Shown piece after piece: positions 12,491 to 25,100 of a stretch of DNA of 64,000 nucleotides. The notes below the pieces were generated by a model. That model was given only the letters and a program-made list of their open reading frames with translations. It ran no database searches and had not been told where the DNA came from. The position numbers and the translations under genes are program-made. Source of the DNA: Otatea glauca (taxonomy: Eukaryota; Streptophyta; Magnoliopsida; Poales; Poaceae). Numbering within the stretch: the stretch's first letter is position 1; the number at the start of each line of letters is the position of its first letter. The DNA lies in assembly GCA_036346275.1 (NCBI GenBank), contig CM070724.1, positions 50,469,038 through 50,533,037 of the forward strand, in the 5' to 3' direction.

Positions 12491-12660
12491 GTCGACCATC
12501 ACCACGAAGTGCGAATCGGAGTTGATTTCTCGTGTTGTACTCGCGTTTTGGGCCGGTGTTTGTTAATGGGCCATCCTTACCCACCATCTCAACATCACGC
12601 TGGTTGCGGCTAGCGCGTAGAATAACTTCCGCTACGCACTTACGTAGAATAGCGCTGCCG

Positions 12661-13289
12661 TATATATATTTCTATGTACAACAACAATAACTAAACTTTT
12701 TTTTTATCTAAAACAGGTTATGATAGACTATGAAAGAAATCCAATCCAAATCAATAAGCTTAGGTGGCGAATGGCATCCATTAATCCACATGTACAAACT
12801 TCAGAGAATAGTTGTTGCAAACCAGAGTACGAATGTCATTTCGTCCAGAATGAGTGACGAAGGAACAAATCTTTACTTCCGACGTTGTATATATCCCACA
12901 AGAGTTCAGCTCAGACTTCACACACAGCATTAACATCATTACCACACAATTACAAGTACACAACAACATATACGTCTGCCTATTAATGGACAGTGTACTA
13001 TTATCTTCTTGAGATGAACAGTACACTGTTCCTAACGTGTGTGTGTGTGTGCACAGAAGAATGAACACCCTGCACACCCTCAAAACAACCAAGCCTAACA
13101 TTTCGCCCTGTTTGGATAGATGCCTGTCTTGTCCAGTCCTGAGCTACTATAAACCCAGATGCCACCAGCCACAATGTACATAGATCTGGCACACAGAACT
13201 ACGGAAGGAAATGACACAGCCGACTGCAGGGAGACAGCATGAGGAGAAAGATCCAGACTCATGAGCTGGATGGTGTGAGAACATGAGAT
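12661..13289. other. 3' flank of the PP2C gene
   Basis: No gene is seen. A perfect 10-bp inverted repeat, acagtgtact at 12990-12999 and agtacactgt at 13020-13029, encloses a 20-nt loop. A short (TG)n run lies at 13037-13051. The part nearest 13289 probably includes the PP2C 3' UTR. Confidence 0.5.
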
Positions 13290-16200
13290 TCAGCATCGGA
13301 AACGGACGACAATGCACGAAATATCATCCTTGCTCATCCTCGCGAGTGCCTCGGATGTCAATCTCTTTGCTGCTGCCTGCGGGTCCTTGATTGACTTCAC
13401 CAGATCAACAGCTTCTTGGTTCTTGATTACCTTTACCCAGCAAAGATATAGTCAAGGACTGGTTTAAGCAAGATCTAGGAATACAAGTCAGCGAACATAG
13501 GTGGCTCAACATGTTGATTTGTTATTCGAACTATTTTAACAGGGGTAAATAAATTATATTGTTTGTAAAGATTGCTAATGTAACTTTTCGAGGAACACGT
13601 GTGAGGCCAAGTAACTTCATGAAACTTCAATCATTTCCTGGCCATTTACTGTGAGGCCAAGAGCTAGACTTTAGGAAAGTGGTACAGGACACAATGCCCA
13701 TCTTAGCCAAGTGGCCACATCAGTCTTAGGAAGGTTATCGTTATTCGTTAGTTTTCTGGTCGAAATTTTTTGTTATTTTAAGTGAAAAATGGTAAATACA
13801 AATTAGGGGAAAGTTAAAAATAGGAGGAAAGGGATTTCGGTTGTGTATCCAACATGGAAATTATCCAATACATGGTTATAAATTCGGTAATTTAAAGGTA
13901 AATAGCATGAAGTAAACAAAACTTGGCAAGGAAAACATATGCATGTACCTTCCATAATCCATCACTGGCAAGTATGATGAATTCTATATTCGAGTTTATC
14001 GGTACATGGTTAACATCAGGTTCTGAGCTCAAGTGCGCCTTGAGACTCTGATCACCAAATGCTCTTGCAACCGCAAGTTGGCCATTTACCCGAGGAACAT
14101 CACCTATGAGCAAGTAGTAAATGTATCGAGATAATTTTGCCTTGTGATTGGAAACAACAATTACGAGACAATTAGACAACAAAACACTTACCAGGAAAAG
14201 TAGATACAAAACCACCTTGCTTTTCAATCCTCTTTCGTTCATTAGTTGTATGGGGTTCATGATCAACAGTAAGCTGATGAGCAACACCTCTTTCACACAC
14301 AACAGCCCTCGAATCGCCTATATTTGCTATCCACATGTCCCTACCATCAACTACAATGGCAGTAACTGCTGTTGAACCACCCGGTCCAAGTTGTTTAGAA
14401 TTTTCCAGAATATATTTGTTCGTAGAGCTGTATGCATCTTTAATTGCTTCTTGAGGGTTCGTCCAGAAGAGAGGCTGCAACGACAAAAATATCATAAAAT
14501 AAAATTCCATTAAAATAATGTTTCATGTTTTACAGGGATGGTAAAGGAAAACCAAAATTGAAGCTTACCTCTTTCAGTATGTTGTTGAAAAGATTAGCTT
14601 TCAAATAACTGGGCACACTATCTCCCAAATGGCCATCATAAATAGCAAACAGACCAAGTTCCTGATTATTTTCATACTTATACTCTGCTACATGGTAGTC
14701 TTCCATGTCATGGCCAGATCTTCCTTCCACTAAATGAAATCCATGTGTTACTTTGTTGCTTGACAACTTACTCCGTCCTCTTCCAGTATCAGAATATGAT
14801 GAATTGAGACATGCTGCAGTCTTTACATATATGCAGATGGAACAAACCAGATTATATCAATAGAATCATTTAAAAAAACAGTGTCCATAGTTAAAGCATT
14901 GACCAAATAAAACAAACAAAAGGATATCTGAATCCAAAATGTAATAACTATTCAGGGTACTGTAATGCATAGAACTGCCAGAGCAATCTGCATGACTTCC
15001 CATGGGACCATGTATATACAGTAACAGTTTTACAATTTTTTTGTTCAGTTAGTTAAGTTTATTTTTCCTTTCTGTAGATAGCTTTCTCAAGAGGCTAGGG
15101 GCATTTCCTTAGTTTGAGGTTTGTCAAGATATGCCAATAAGAAGCAATTCAGAGCTAAGGACAGTCTTGAACTGAATCAAGATAGACTGCACCTCGTTCC
15201 AGGTTCATACTTCGATATTAGTATTTTCAAACCACTTTTTCTGTAAAAGAAACTTAAACTCTATTTTTTTCATTGAAGATATATGCCAAACCCATTCCCA
15301 GCTATAACTCGAGCATCATTTATATTGCATACAAAATAGTCGTTAAAAGATAAATCACATAATTAAGAGAACTTCAATTAAATGGTCTAAAAATCAGTGG
15401 GATGATAAGAATCATGTGTCCCAACTCATAAGAGAACGGTGGAGGACAAAGCACCAAGTTGACTAATACATAATATTCCTTCTCTTGTCCGTTTGGGTAG
15501 AGTATAGAAGCACCACTATTTAATTAAATCTGTATCAGCAAATAGTTTAAGCTTATGACTAATAAAGCAAGTATTTGAACTAAGTTCTAAATTAAATACT
15601 AAGATTTTCGACAGACAATGGGAACTTTCCTTTGTCAGAGAAACAACTGAATGTACAACCGTACAAAGCTCAGCAAGAATAGTTATTTTATGGAGAAAAG
15701 GAACAGGATATCAATGTTATATTAAAGGCGAAAGGTCCATAATATCAATTTTATACTACGTATCAACTAAGGCCCGTGATGAAGACCCAAGGAACCACAC
15801 CCACCCAAAAAAAAAGTACACAACCAAATTATTACATGTTACAACCAACATTTGGTGGAAGTGAACAGTCGAGACTTGAGAAAGAGCTGACTACCATTCT
15901 TTACCTCTGAGTTAGTTGTCTTGGTTAAATCCTGATGGTCATGTGGGCATTACCCTGTGTTCCATGTTTGCGACACTTCGGGATACAGGGGTCACTGTAT
16001 ATGCCACACACGTTATGACATTCTTACAAACGCATGTCTAAGCGTTAGGCCTTAGAATACCATTTGCATGCCATTGATCTCGTTCCAACCAAAATGTTCG
16101 TAATTCAATTAAACTCAGGAAGGCCAGTATTGGGGCGTGACAGTTCAGAACTTCAGATCAAGGGTCATCATGTCTAAGGCCAAAAAGGGATGTGCTCGAC

Positions 16201-16942
16201 ATTTTAAAGTTAAGGACCATTGAAAGTCTAGAGCTGGAATTTATAGCACTCGCTGAATCATTCGTTACTCGTTACACTTCAAATCCAGTAATTCTCACTA
16301 CAGGTGGGAAAGTGCGCATCAGGCGCAGCCGTCCAGAGTTCACTGCACCATATCACAGGCAAGATTAGATACGCCACTTGTCCAATTGTACAGGAATCCA
16401 CCGTCGTGTCTGCCACTCTAACCCAATCCCCTCTCCTTCGGTTCTTCCACAGGCCTCAACCTCAAGCAATCGCCATGTTATGGATACCTTCGGCCGTTGC
16501 AAGCAGTCCAAGAGAAAGCTGCAGCCGACAGGTATAGCTTGCTCGGAGCTTAAGCATATATTACGACGCTAGCTGGAGGCAAAAAAAAAAAAACTAGCAA
16601 TTTTAATCTAATCATTCACTACTCACAAAGTCACAATAATAACAGGCTGCTTGGGGGTTCTTGTCCCCTATGGACAAGACCAGGCGCGGTCAGATCATCA
16701 ATCAGGACTCGACGGCTTCAATTAGACGACGGCATAAAAAAGTGCTTTTGGTACGAAAAATGGAAGCAACCACCAAGCAAGAAACAGTAGTAGAGTATTA
16801 TTACCCGGAGGATGTTGAGTATGTCGGGCCGCCTCCTGCCGCGGCGCCCCGACGACGACGACGGCGAGGAGGAGGAGGAGGACGGTGAGGAAGAGGAGCA
16901 GGACGACGACGCCGGCTGGCTCTCCGCCCGCCCGCCGATCAT
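13290..16942 (-). CDS. PP2C44: Protein phosphatase 2C (PP2C44-like)
   Basis: A metal-dependent Ser/Thr phosphatase of the PPM/PP2C family, a soluble signalling enzyme. Exons on the minus strand: 16942-16805, 14820-14569, 14474-14192, 14103-13949 and 13430-13290, giving 322 codons plus stop TGA. All borders are GT/AG and the phases agree. The start ATG at 16942 was chosen because it opens a Ser-rich leader ending in RRPDILNILR, which matches the grass PP2C44 group; an in-frame ATG 42 nt further upstream is less likely. PP2C motifs in order: GHDMEDYHVAEY, FAIYDGH (Asp108, metal binding), GPGGSTAVTAI, ANIGDSRAV, LTVDHEP, QLAVARAFGD, LASDGLWKV and DDISCIVVRF at the C-terminus. All metal-binding motifs are intact and the length is normal for the group. 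Intron 1 is about 2 kb. The 5' flank has a pyrimidine-rich (TTC)n leader on the minus strand. Substrate and pathway cannot be told from sequence. Confidence 0.93.
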
Positions 16943-17498
16943 GGCCTGAACCAACACCACGACCACCAGTAAGCAGCACTCCACCGCTACAATTCTTTGC
17001 GCTCCTCGTGCGAGTCTTATCGAACCCGAGGAAGGTTTTGCTCGCTTCGGGGAAATTTTCTCTGCTTATTTTTCCCTTCTCCTTTTCGTTGCTTCGGGGT
17101 TAACGGGATAGAAACGGCGGCCGGCGCGAGGGAGTGAAATAAAGAAGAAGAAGAAGAAATAATGGAGCTGCAGTAATGATGATTGTGGAGTTCCCGCGGG
17201 AAGTGGGGCCCACCATGGAAGGTAGAAAAAGCACTGTCTCCATCCACTCGAGGAGCTCAACGTCAAGCGAAGACGTGCTGGTCAAACGAGATACGAAGAT
17301 AGCGTGGATTGCAAGCGAAGACGTGCTGCGCTGCTGTGCTACGTCTGGTCGACTCCACGCCTCTGCTGGACCCATTTCCACCTCGCAACGGATTGAAGTC
17401 GAATTGGCCCATCAAAATGCAACGATTTTACGACAAACGGCGTAATCCACGTAGGATTTGCATGAAAATCCTCCGTTCAAACTGTCTTTTTTACTTGG
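16943..17498 (-). promoter_or_regulatory. PP2C 5' flank and probable leader
   Basis: Contains a (GAA)n tract near 17141-17159, which reads (TTC)n on the gene strand as is common in plant 5' leaders. Apparent reading frames on both strands follow base composition and match nothing known. No clear TATA box could be chosen. Confidence 0.4.
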
Positions 17499-17841
17499 GA
17501 AAAAGTCCATATAACATCCTCAGTTTTACTTAAAAGTCTATTCAACACCGTAAACTTTGAAACCCGTAATCTAACACCCCGAACTTTCCCATCTCATTCG
17601 TTTAACACCATAAGCTGGGTTTTTTTTAAAGTTCATATAACGTCCTGAACTTTGCTCAAAAGTCCACTCGACACTCTAAACTTTGAAACCGGCTTGTTTA
17701 ACACCCTAAGCTTTTAACCGGATTCAAGGTGTTGAACGAATATGATTTAAAAGTTCAGTGTCCTATATAAACAGTTTCAAAGTTTGAGGTGTCGGACAGA
17801 TTTTTGAGTAAAATTCAGAGTGTTATATGGATTTTTTTTCT
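17499..17841. mobile_element. Foldback MITE upstream of PP2C
   Basis: Left arm 17499-17565 and right arm about 17772-17841 are inverted copies (gtccatataaca at one end, tgttatatgga at the other; core aaactttgaaac). The left arm is followed by a diverged direct repeat of itself at 17632-17720, so the element is a partial tandem as well as a hairpin. No coding capacity. Confidence 0.7.
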
Positions 17842-19220
17842 CTTACAAAACCATCTTAGGGTGTTAAACAAACGGGATTGAAAATTTTGAGATGCTTTTT
17901 GACTGCTGTGGAACATCATTTCTTTTTGGAACGGGAAGGCAGGATCTCTGCCGTTTGATTTCAAAGAAGGGAAAGCGAGTATGCGACGCCACAGGTTTCA
18001 GCCCAAACTAGATCATCAGGCGCGTATTCGTGTTGCACGGAAACGTCGCGAGCTGCCACAGAAACCGGCATGCCCGGACCGGTTAGCGTGGCTAGTGCCT
18101 CCATCATGGTTGGTAATAGCCATTTTATTTGATTAGCTGAATGACCCCTGATACATCAGAGACCACATCGTCAGGATCGACTCATTCAACAGATGCCCTC
18201 GCGTCCATCTCTGCGCTTAGTCGCGTTGCGACTCCATGACGTTGGCTTCATCAGCTGCCCGAAACTGCTTCCTTATTTTTTTTTGTTAGAAAAACTTTAG
18301 GGAGATATAATTTATTTATCGTTGTATTATTATTTTTTTGTTAGAGAATATTTAGGGAGATGGATTTTTTTTATCGGTATATTTTTTATGTATTTGTTAG
18401 AGATTTTTTAAAGAGGTGAAATATGAGAGGTAGATAAACCACTACCACTTAGGGGCGGTACCGAGAGACCCTCAAAGTTTAAGAAGTGCTATAAAATCAT
18501 CTCTTTAATGAAATAAAATAAAAATGCATCTCATAAGCTGCCTCCCCTTCCTTAGCTACAGAAATTTTGTTCACAAACACCAACAAAATAATGTGAAAAG
18601 AATAACTTGTCCTTCTCAGGTCAATCGTCAATATCTTGGACCCATTTCAAACCTGCCACGGGACAACTAAAGGTACGCGGCACTCGCAAAGTAAGCAACA
18701 TGGGTGTCATAATCTTGCTAAAATAGAACTTCACAGAAATATTATCGAAAATAAAGAACATCACAGGAATTGACAAGTAGAATTTTCAGCGTTAAAAGAA
18801 TCAAGGGCCCACCTGAAAAAAACTTCAACCCAACATAAGAATGCTGTATTTTTCTTCCTGTATCTTCTTTATTAGATCCATTATGTGAAGGCACTCCAAT
18901 ATGTGAGCAACTGATCACCATGTATTCTGTTTCCTTTCTTTTAAAACTTTCTTTCGGGAAGGTTGGGAACCTAAGATTAGAACTAACTGTAGTACTTAGT
19001 GAATTCTGGGGGTGGAAATTGCTACAAGCTAATACAGTCAGTTTCTTGAGCAATCAATCCCATAATAATAACAAATAATTAACTATGGTTGTATTCCCAG
19101 CTCCACCAGATCTGTGGAGCTGGATCTATGAGTATATTAAAGGTGTGTTTGGCAGAGCTTCAGATCCACCTGGGTATTCCTAGCTCCATCAGATCTGTGG
19201 AGTTGGAGCTGTGAGTACAT
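17842..19220. other. Intergenic, repeat-rich, no gene identified
   Basis: Bases 18285-18425 hold three diverged tandem units of about 45-50 bp with the core ttgttagagaatatttaggg. The rest is AT-rich. Bases 18742-19053 (minus strand) are open for about 100 codons with no recognisable domain. Confidence 0.4.
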
Positions 19221-20531
19221 GAGTGTTTAGATGAATCATCTTGTTTACACTTTAAACAAAAAATATAAACTTAATTTACTTTATTTTAGTCTACAAGTTT
19301 CAGATCTCAAAGTGAAACTGAGATCTAGAGCTCTACCTAAACAGGCCGAGTGTTTAGATGGATCATCTTGTTTACATTTTAAACCAAAAATATAAACTTA
19401 ATTCACTTTATTTTAGCCTACAAGTTTCAGATCTCAAGGTGAAGCTGAGATCTAGAGCTCTACCAAACAGGTCCTAAGAGTGTTTAGGTGGGTCATCTTA
19501 TTTACATTTTAGACTTAAAAATATAAACTTAATTCACTTTATTTTAGCCTATAAGTTTTAAATCTAAGGTGAAATTAGGATTTGAAGCTTTATCAAACAT
19601 CGGACTATAAATCACTTCAAAAAAAATAGCTCGTAGGAATTCTGGAAAGGTGGAAGCGGAACTGACCACCTAGTACTGACTACTGACTGATTCCACTGAG
19701 AATGAAAAGTCCAACAATTTGCTGGTTGTCATTTGTTGTCTCCAAGCGGACAACACGTATTCTCTAGTGAACCTGTCGTACCTATTTGATTATGTCAGCA
19801 AAACCAATTGCGAATTAGAGAAGCAGTAGATAAAAGACCCACTACACTTTGTAGCACAGCAGCAAACTTTCTCTTCTGGACTCGTAAAATCCATCATTAG
19901 AAGAACAAGCTCCATCTTTCTGCCTTTCTTCAAGTATTGCATTTGCCGACTAAACATTTGCACAGATTGAAAACAGACAAACAATGCAGTCGTCAAGAGG
20001 TGCAGTCCTAAAACCAATGCATAATCAAACTGAAATATATATCTAGTCACGTTGCAGAAATTCTCAAGAAAAACAAGTCATGGCTGCAAAATGCTGCCTA
20101 CGTCCCAGGTAACTACACGGTCAATTGTAAAAGTAAACAACACTGTAGAGGCACCAGGCAAGATATCAATGTGAACAGTCTGCACAGATGAACTTGGATT
20201 AGAACTACTTAAAGTAGAGCACGGGCACCTTAGGGATTTAAATTTCGCTTTGGAGAAAAAAAAATCGGACGTCGGTGGGATTTCTGGTTGCCGCCAGAAA
20301 TTTTGGAAAAGTTTTTGTATCCAAATTTGGAAAAAAATTATAGAAAAACTTTTGAACTTTCGATTTTTTTGGCCCGTATGGCTTACTGCAGGCCGGTAGA
20401 TTTCCCCCCTAGAATTTCTAAAGCAAATTGTTATATGAAAGAAACACTACCTTGGATGATTCTTTTATTTCGACACTTTTTGCTTTGATATCAACAATAC
20501 CAGAATCAAGTTGTCCTTCAATTCGTTCATT
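18742..20531 (-). other. Unassigned exon-like blocks, possible gene relic
   Basis: Three minus-strand blocks have splice-like borders but no recognised family. Bases 20531-20451 form a clean 27-codon block (AG before, GT after) reading NERIEGQLDSG...IKESSK, which looks coiled-coil-like. Bases around 19960-19840 read SANAILEERQKDG... after an AG. Bases around 19021-18814 read FHPQNSLSTTV... before a GT. They are separated by MITE arrays and end at a LINE insertion. Either a decayed gene or chance open frames is possible; I cannot choose. Confidence 0.25.
19221..19612 (+). mobile_element. Three tandem copies of a ~128-bp MITE-like unit
   Basis: Units start at 19221, 19348 and 19478, each beginning gagtgtttag. 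They share tataaacttaattcacttta and end near gagctctaccaaacag. The first two are closest to each other; the third is more diverged. An upstream partial, gtgtttggcagagcttcaga at about 19144, looks like the element's original end. A single copy in the opposite orientation lies at 42821-42978. Confidence 0.8.
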
Positions 20532-20579
20532 CTGTAAACCATTTCAAGTGTACTTGTGAAAAGATAAAATTTACAGGGA
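19613..20579. other. AT-rich spacer before the LINE
   Basis: Apart from the unassigned minus-strand blocks described separately, nothing recognisable is seen. Confidence 0.35.
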
Positions 20580-22145
20580 CAATTGTGCAGTGAGTGGCTC
20601 GTTGCAGGAGATTTTAATATGATTTATCAGGTGGCCGATAAGATCAACAGATATTAGACACTACTGAGCTAAAGGAAATCAGGCTGCATGGCAGGAACTT
20701 CACTTGGACAAGTGACAGAAAGAACACCACCTTAACAAGAATTGACAAATTTTTTGCGTCCAAAGATTGGGACCTCATGTTTTCTGACTGCCATCTACAA
20801 GCCCTTTCGTCTTTAGTGTCTGACCACTGCCCCATCTTTCTGCAGGGTGTTGTCACACAACCCAAATTCACAGGTTTCAGGTTCGAGATTTTCTGGACAC
20901 GCATGTTGGATTTCCACCAGGTCGTCTAGGCATCATGGGCGAAATCAGTTACAACTCAGGATGCTCTCCTCAGACTCCACATAAAGCAAGCAACTTCCAA
21001 GGTTCTCAGGGGGTGGAGCAAACAGAAGATGGGGGACCTTCGGTTGCAATTCGCAGTCACCAGGGAGTTAATCCTCCGGTTAGACAGGGCCAATGAGACA
21101 AGACTACTCTCAGCTACGGAGAGGACATTGCAAAGCAACTTGAGCACAAGGCTTCTTGGCCTAGCGGCAATCCACAGAATGCGCCTTCGCCAGTGATCAT
21201 GCATGACTTTCATCAGGGAAGGGGACGCCAGTACAAGGTTTTTCCATATCAAAGTAAACGCCCGCAGGCGTAAGAACCACCTACAATCAATTGTCACAGA
21301 TTCAGGCATTGTCAACAGTCATCATGACAAGGAATAGGAATTGCATCGCTTTTTCTTCAACTAGCTAGGGAAAAAGGTCTCGAGGTCGCACACCCTTAAT
21401 TGGGATGCCATTCAGATGGTACCTACAGACCTTCATCTGCTAGAAGAGCTATTCTGGTTGGAAGAGCTCAAAGAGATCATCCTTGCTCTCCCCCAGGAGA
21501 AGGCGCCAGGCTCGGACGGGTTCACTAGGGTATTTTACAGAAGCTGCTGGCCTATCATACATGAAGACCTCATGGCGGCTTTTCAGCAGCTCTACGACCT
21601 TCATGGACGCTCTTTTAACCTCCTCAACTCGGCATCCATAGTTCTGCTACCCAAAAAACGAGATGCCTCCACGATTACAGATTACAGACCGATCAGTCTC
21701 ATTCACAGCATGACGAAGATCTTCTCCAAGATCTTGGCCAACAGGCTAGCCAAGGTCATCATATCGTATCCACCAACCAATCAGCATTCATAAAGCACAA
21801 GTCAATATAAGACAATTTCCTATATGTTTGTAACCTCACCAAGGAATTATACAGGAAAAGGTTGCCATCTCTCTTGGTGAAGCTTGATATTTCCAAGGCT
21901 TTTGACTTGGTCAGCTGGGAATACCTCATCAAACTTCTACAAAAACTAAGGTTTGGCCCACGGTAGACAGATTGGATCTCGCTAATCCTAGCATCCTTGT
22001 CTTCAAAGATCCTTCTCATTGGATCACCAGGGCCTACCGTGCTACATAGAAGAGGCCTACGACAGTGAGATCCGCTATCGCCCATACTGTTTATACTCGC
22101 CATCGACCCTTTGCAGCGTCTCATTGCTAAAGTTACTGTTGACAG

Positions 22146-25100
22146 TGTAAAAACCTGCTCAAAATCCTATTTCTAAAGACCCAGCTCATCTGTTCTAAAT
22201 CCTTCCTCAGTGGTAGCCCAAGATAAAGTCAAACAGCTATACTCTTTTGGATGGCTTGCAGAAGATTCTATACCATTTCAAATCTTTACACACTTAACCC
22301 CCATGAGCACTCTTTGATCATAGCAGTCACATTCATATATGCATATACATCTTAACTCATGCTCATCAACTTAATTATCATCCCTTAAATAATAGATCAA
22401 GTCAACACTCAAAAATAGCCGCAGTCATATTAATGTTCATTCACTCACTCCATTTAAACTTTGAATATCTCTCAAGCAGAATACATTTCTCATAAAAGCA
22501 CCAGATCAATCAATCTTCAGAACCATAATCATTCAGACCCAAGCAAGTTAACAAAGAGAGTAAACAAAAGGTACATAACTCAAATTTTGTTATCACATCA
22601 AGTTTACATCTTAAAGAAGTAGATTTCATTCTTTTAAGCACAAATTAACACTTCTGGTCACAAGAGAAACTCAGAAAGCTAGGCTCTGAACCGACCTACA
22701 CTCTACCAGCAAGCTCGTAGCCATCTCTCTTCTTGCCCATTCTGCCAGCTCGAAGCCAGTTGCCTTTTACCCATTCCCTCAGCCAAATGGTAGATTAAGC
22801 CATGCATGCAGTCCACCTAGCAACTAGCCCACAGTTTCATTGCACAGTACCTAGTTTTACCCTGCTCAAAAAGGGGAAGTTAGCACTCTATAAGGGGTCA
22901 AAGCAGTACGGCCAGAAAATTTACTGCCTACACCTACATTCACCCACCAGTGTAGCATTGTCCTTGCTAGTCCTTTCCCTGCCAAAAAGGAAGGAGCAGT
23001 AGGCCAAAGGGGTAGAGGAGCAACCAGTAGCCACCTGCTCCTCATCCCATTGCCATCTTCTTTCCCGTCAATCCTACAATCATCAGGTGCCAACACTTTA
23101 GTTCTACTTTCTACCCTCCATGCCATTTAATAGCGGTGAATGATTCGGTCATATTTGAGGAAAGCATTCAATATTACAAAGTGACTAGAGAATCTGTTGA
23201 AAGAACTAAAAGATGATCTTAAAATTTGAATGCATGTCTAGTGAATTCATTTCTCATAAGTCTGAGATCTCTGCAGCAAGCATTTATAGGGACACAAGCA
23301 TACTAATTGGACCACCGAAGTAAACGCATAATAAATTAAGCACACATTAATCTTGCTTGTGAACTAAGCAAACGGATGATCAACAACTCTACATAATCAG
23401 ATGCTCAAGCATTCCATAATCTAAAGGATCCAGTAACATTGGATAGCTGATTTAAGGCATGCATACTCGTTTAAAACACATTACTAAATAGCTGGATAAC
23501 CTATTAAGAATAGAGGCTAAAGATCAATTAAGAAACATGGTTGCATGCTCTGACTCTTGTGCTTTCTATGTGGGTTTCAGTGGCAAGTATTTCTATATTG
23601 CATTCATTTTTGGTTAACCAGAACAAGTATAACAAAGTATATATATAAACATTCATCAATTGATATGAGAAAATTTAAAAGGCATAGTGGATCAAAACAT
23701 AATGACATCCTGATATATTTGAGTCACACTCAATCAACAGAATAATCATGGCAAGAACAACATTATATCTTTCTATATCTTAATAAGCAAACTGGAAGCA
23801 TACTCTTCTCCCTGAGTTTAATCTTGAAAAGTATCAGCATATATATATATATGCCTTTAACCTAACTTCAGGACCTCAACCATTACCATCCTCTTCAGCA
23901 ATTAGTCATCTAGCTAGCTAAAACAAATATTTCTAGTAACCGCCATACACAGGGATCAAATTCTTTTTATGCCTTAGAGATGTATGTTCAGAACTCAAAA
24001 CACATGCATCTGATCTGAAGCTCAAAGCTAAAATGTGGCGCCCTAAATAAGTCTACCTCAATCTATAATGGCACACATGATATTCCATTAGCAGGCATGT
24101 ACATATATGTGCACAGAACTCAGAAATGCATTAAAGTTTATGCTCACAATCCCAACACAATTGTACATACTCCTGTATGAGCATTCTGAGCCAAACCCGA
24201 TTTCCATACCCTGGATGCCCAGAACACGCATAGCCTTGGCTCATCATTTAAATGCATACAATTCTGGTTGCTTTGAGCAGGAATTAAAATATTTGAATCA
24301 TAAAAGCTCAAAATCTAAAGCATGCAGCCATCGGCTTGAACCAAATAAACTAAGTATCATCTCAAGTACCAAACTACATTGAATCGTTACCAACAAACCA
24401 AGATATAAATGAACATATAAGCGATTGTGCTAATACATTTCTGAACACATATCAATTTCATGCTCGCTAAAGCTCCAGTTTTGATAATCAAGCAGAAATA
24501 ACATTTCATTAAGCATCATCCTCAGTCCATATAAATGATTTCCGCATACTTGTAGTCGAGAGACATCTAGTCCAGTGGAAGAATTAAGGGGATAAAGGGG
24601 CGTAACACTTAGCTTAGGGCTGTAGCCATGGCCGAGCAGTGGTTGCTGCAGTGGTGGTGGTGGGTGTGACAGCGCGCAGGCGAAGTAGCAGAGATGTGTT
24701 TGTGGCAGTGGTGGCCGGCTCCAAGGAGCTCCGGACTCCATGCCTCAGGTGTCGACGCCGTTGGATGCGGTTGAGGCCGACCGGGCTAGTGCCGACCATG
24801 GGAGCGCCGGCCACGGCAGTGACCTATTGCAAGCAGAGAGAGAAAAATGGGTGAGTAGAGGAGAAGAACAGCAGAGAGATGGGAGGGGGAGTCGGGAAGG
24901 GAGCTTACCACGGAAAGTCGCCGTATGGGGGAAACACCAGATCCGGCATGGATCCGCCAGATCTGGCGAGGAGGAGGCTGGGTCGGACCTACGGTAGCAT
25001 CGGTGAGGCGACATGGCATGGCGCGGCTGATTCGAGGCGACGCAGGGCAGCGACGCGTAGAGAGAAAGCGAGGGAGCTCGGGGGTGCGGGAGAGAGATGA

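Larger units (their letters stand above)
1374..12660. mobile_element. Mutator-like element (MULE) with FAR1-type transposase and Ulp1-like gene
   Basis: The ends share inverted motifs. cggcagcg at 1383-1390 matches cgctgccg at 12653-12660, and attctacRcgctagcc at 2328-2343 matches its complement at 12608-12623. Both sides are flanked by tatatatat (1365-1373 and 12661-12669). That fits a 9-bp Mutator target duplication, but it is weak because the left flank is a TA microsatellite. Inside are a + strand gene with an Ulp1/C48-like segment (4282-8241) and a convergent - strand FAR1/MULE transposase (8461-11338). This organisation is known for Ulp1-carrying MULEs in grasses (the Kaonashi type). 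The subterminal regions carry many TAGTAA motifs and tandem duplications. The exact outer borders are uncertain. Removing the solo LTR leaves about 10.4 kb. Confidence 0.65.

Noticed and set aside
16718..16984. Start of PP2C at the in-frame ATG at 16984
   Set aside because: The extra 14 residues are hydrophobic and not family-like. The ATG at 16942 gives the expected Ser-rich leader and a normal length.
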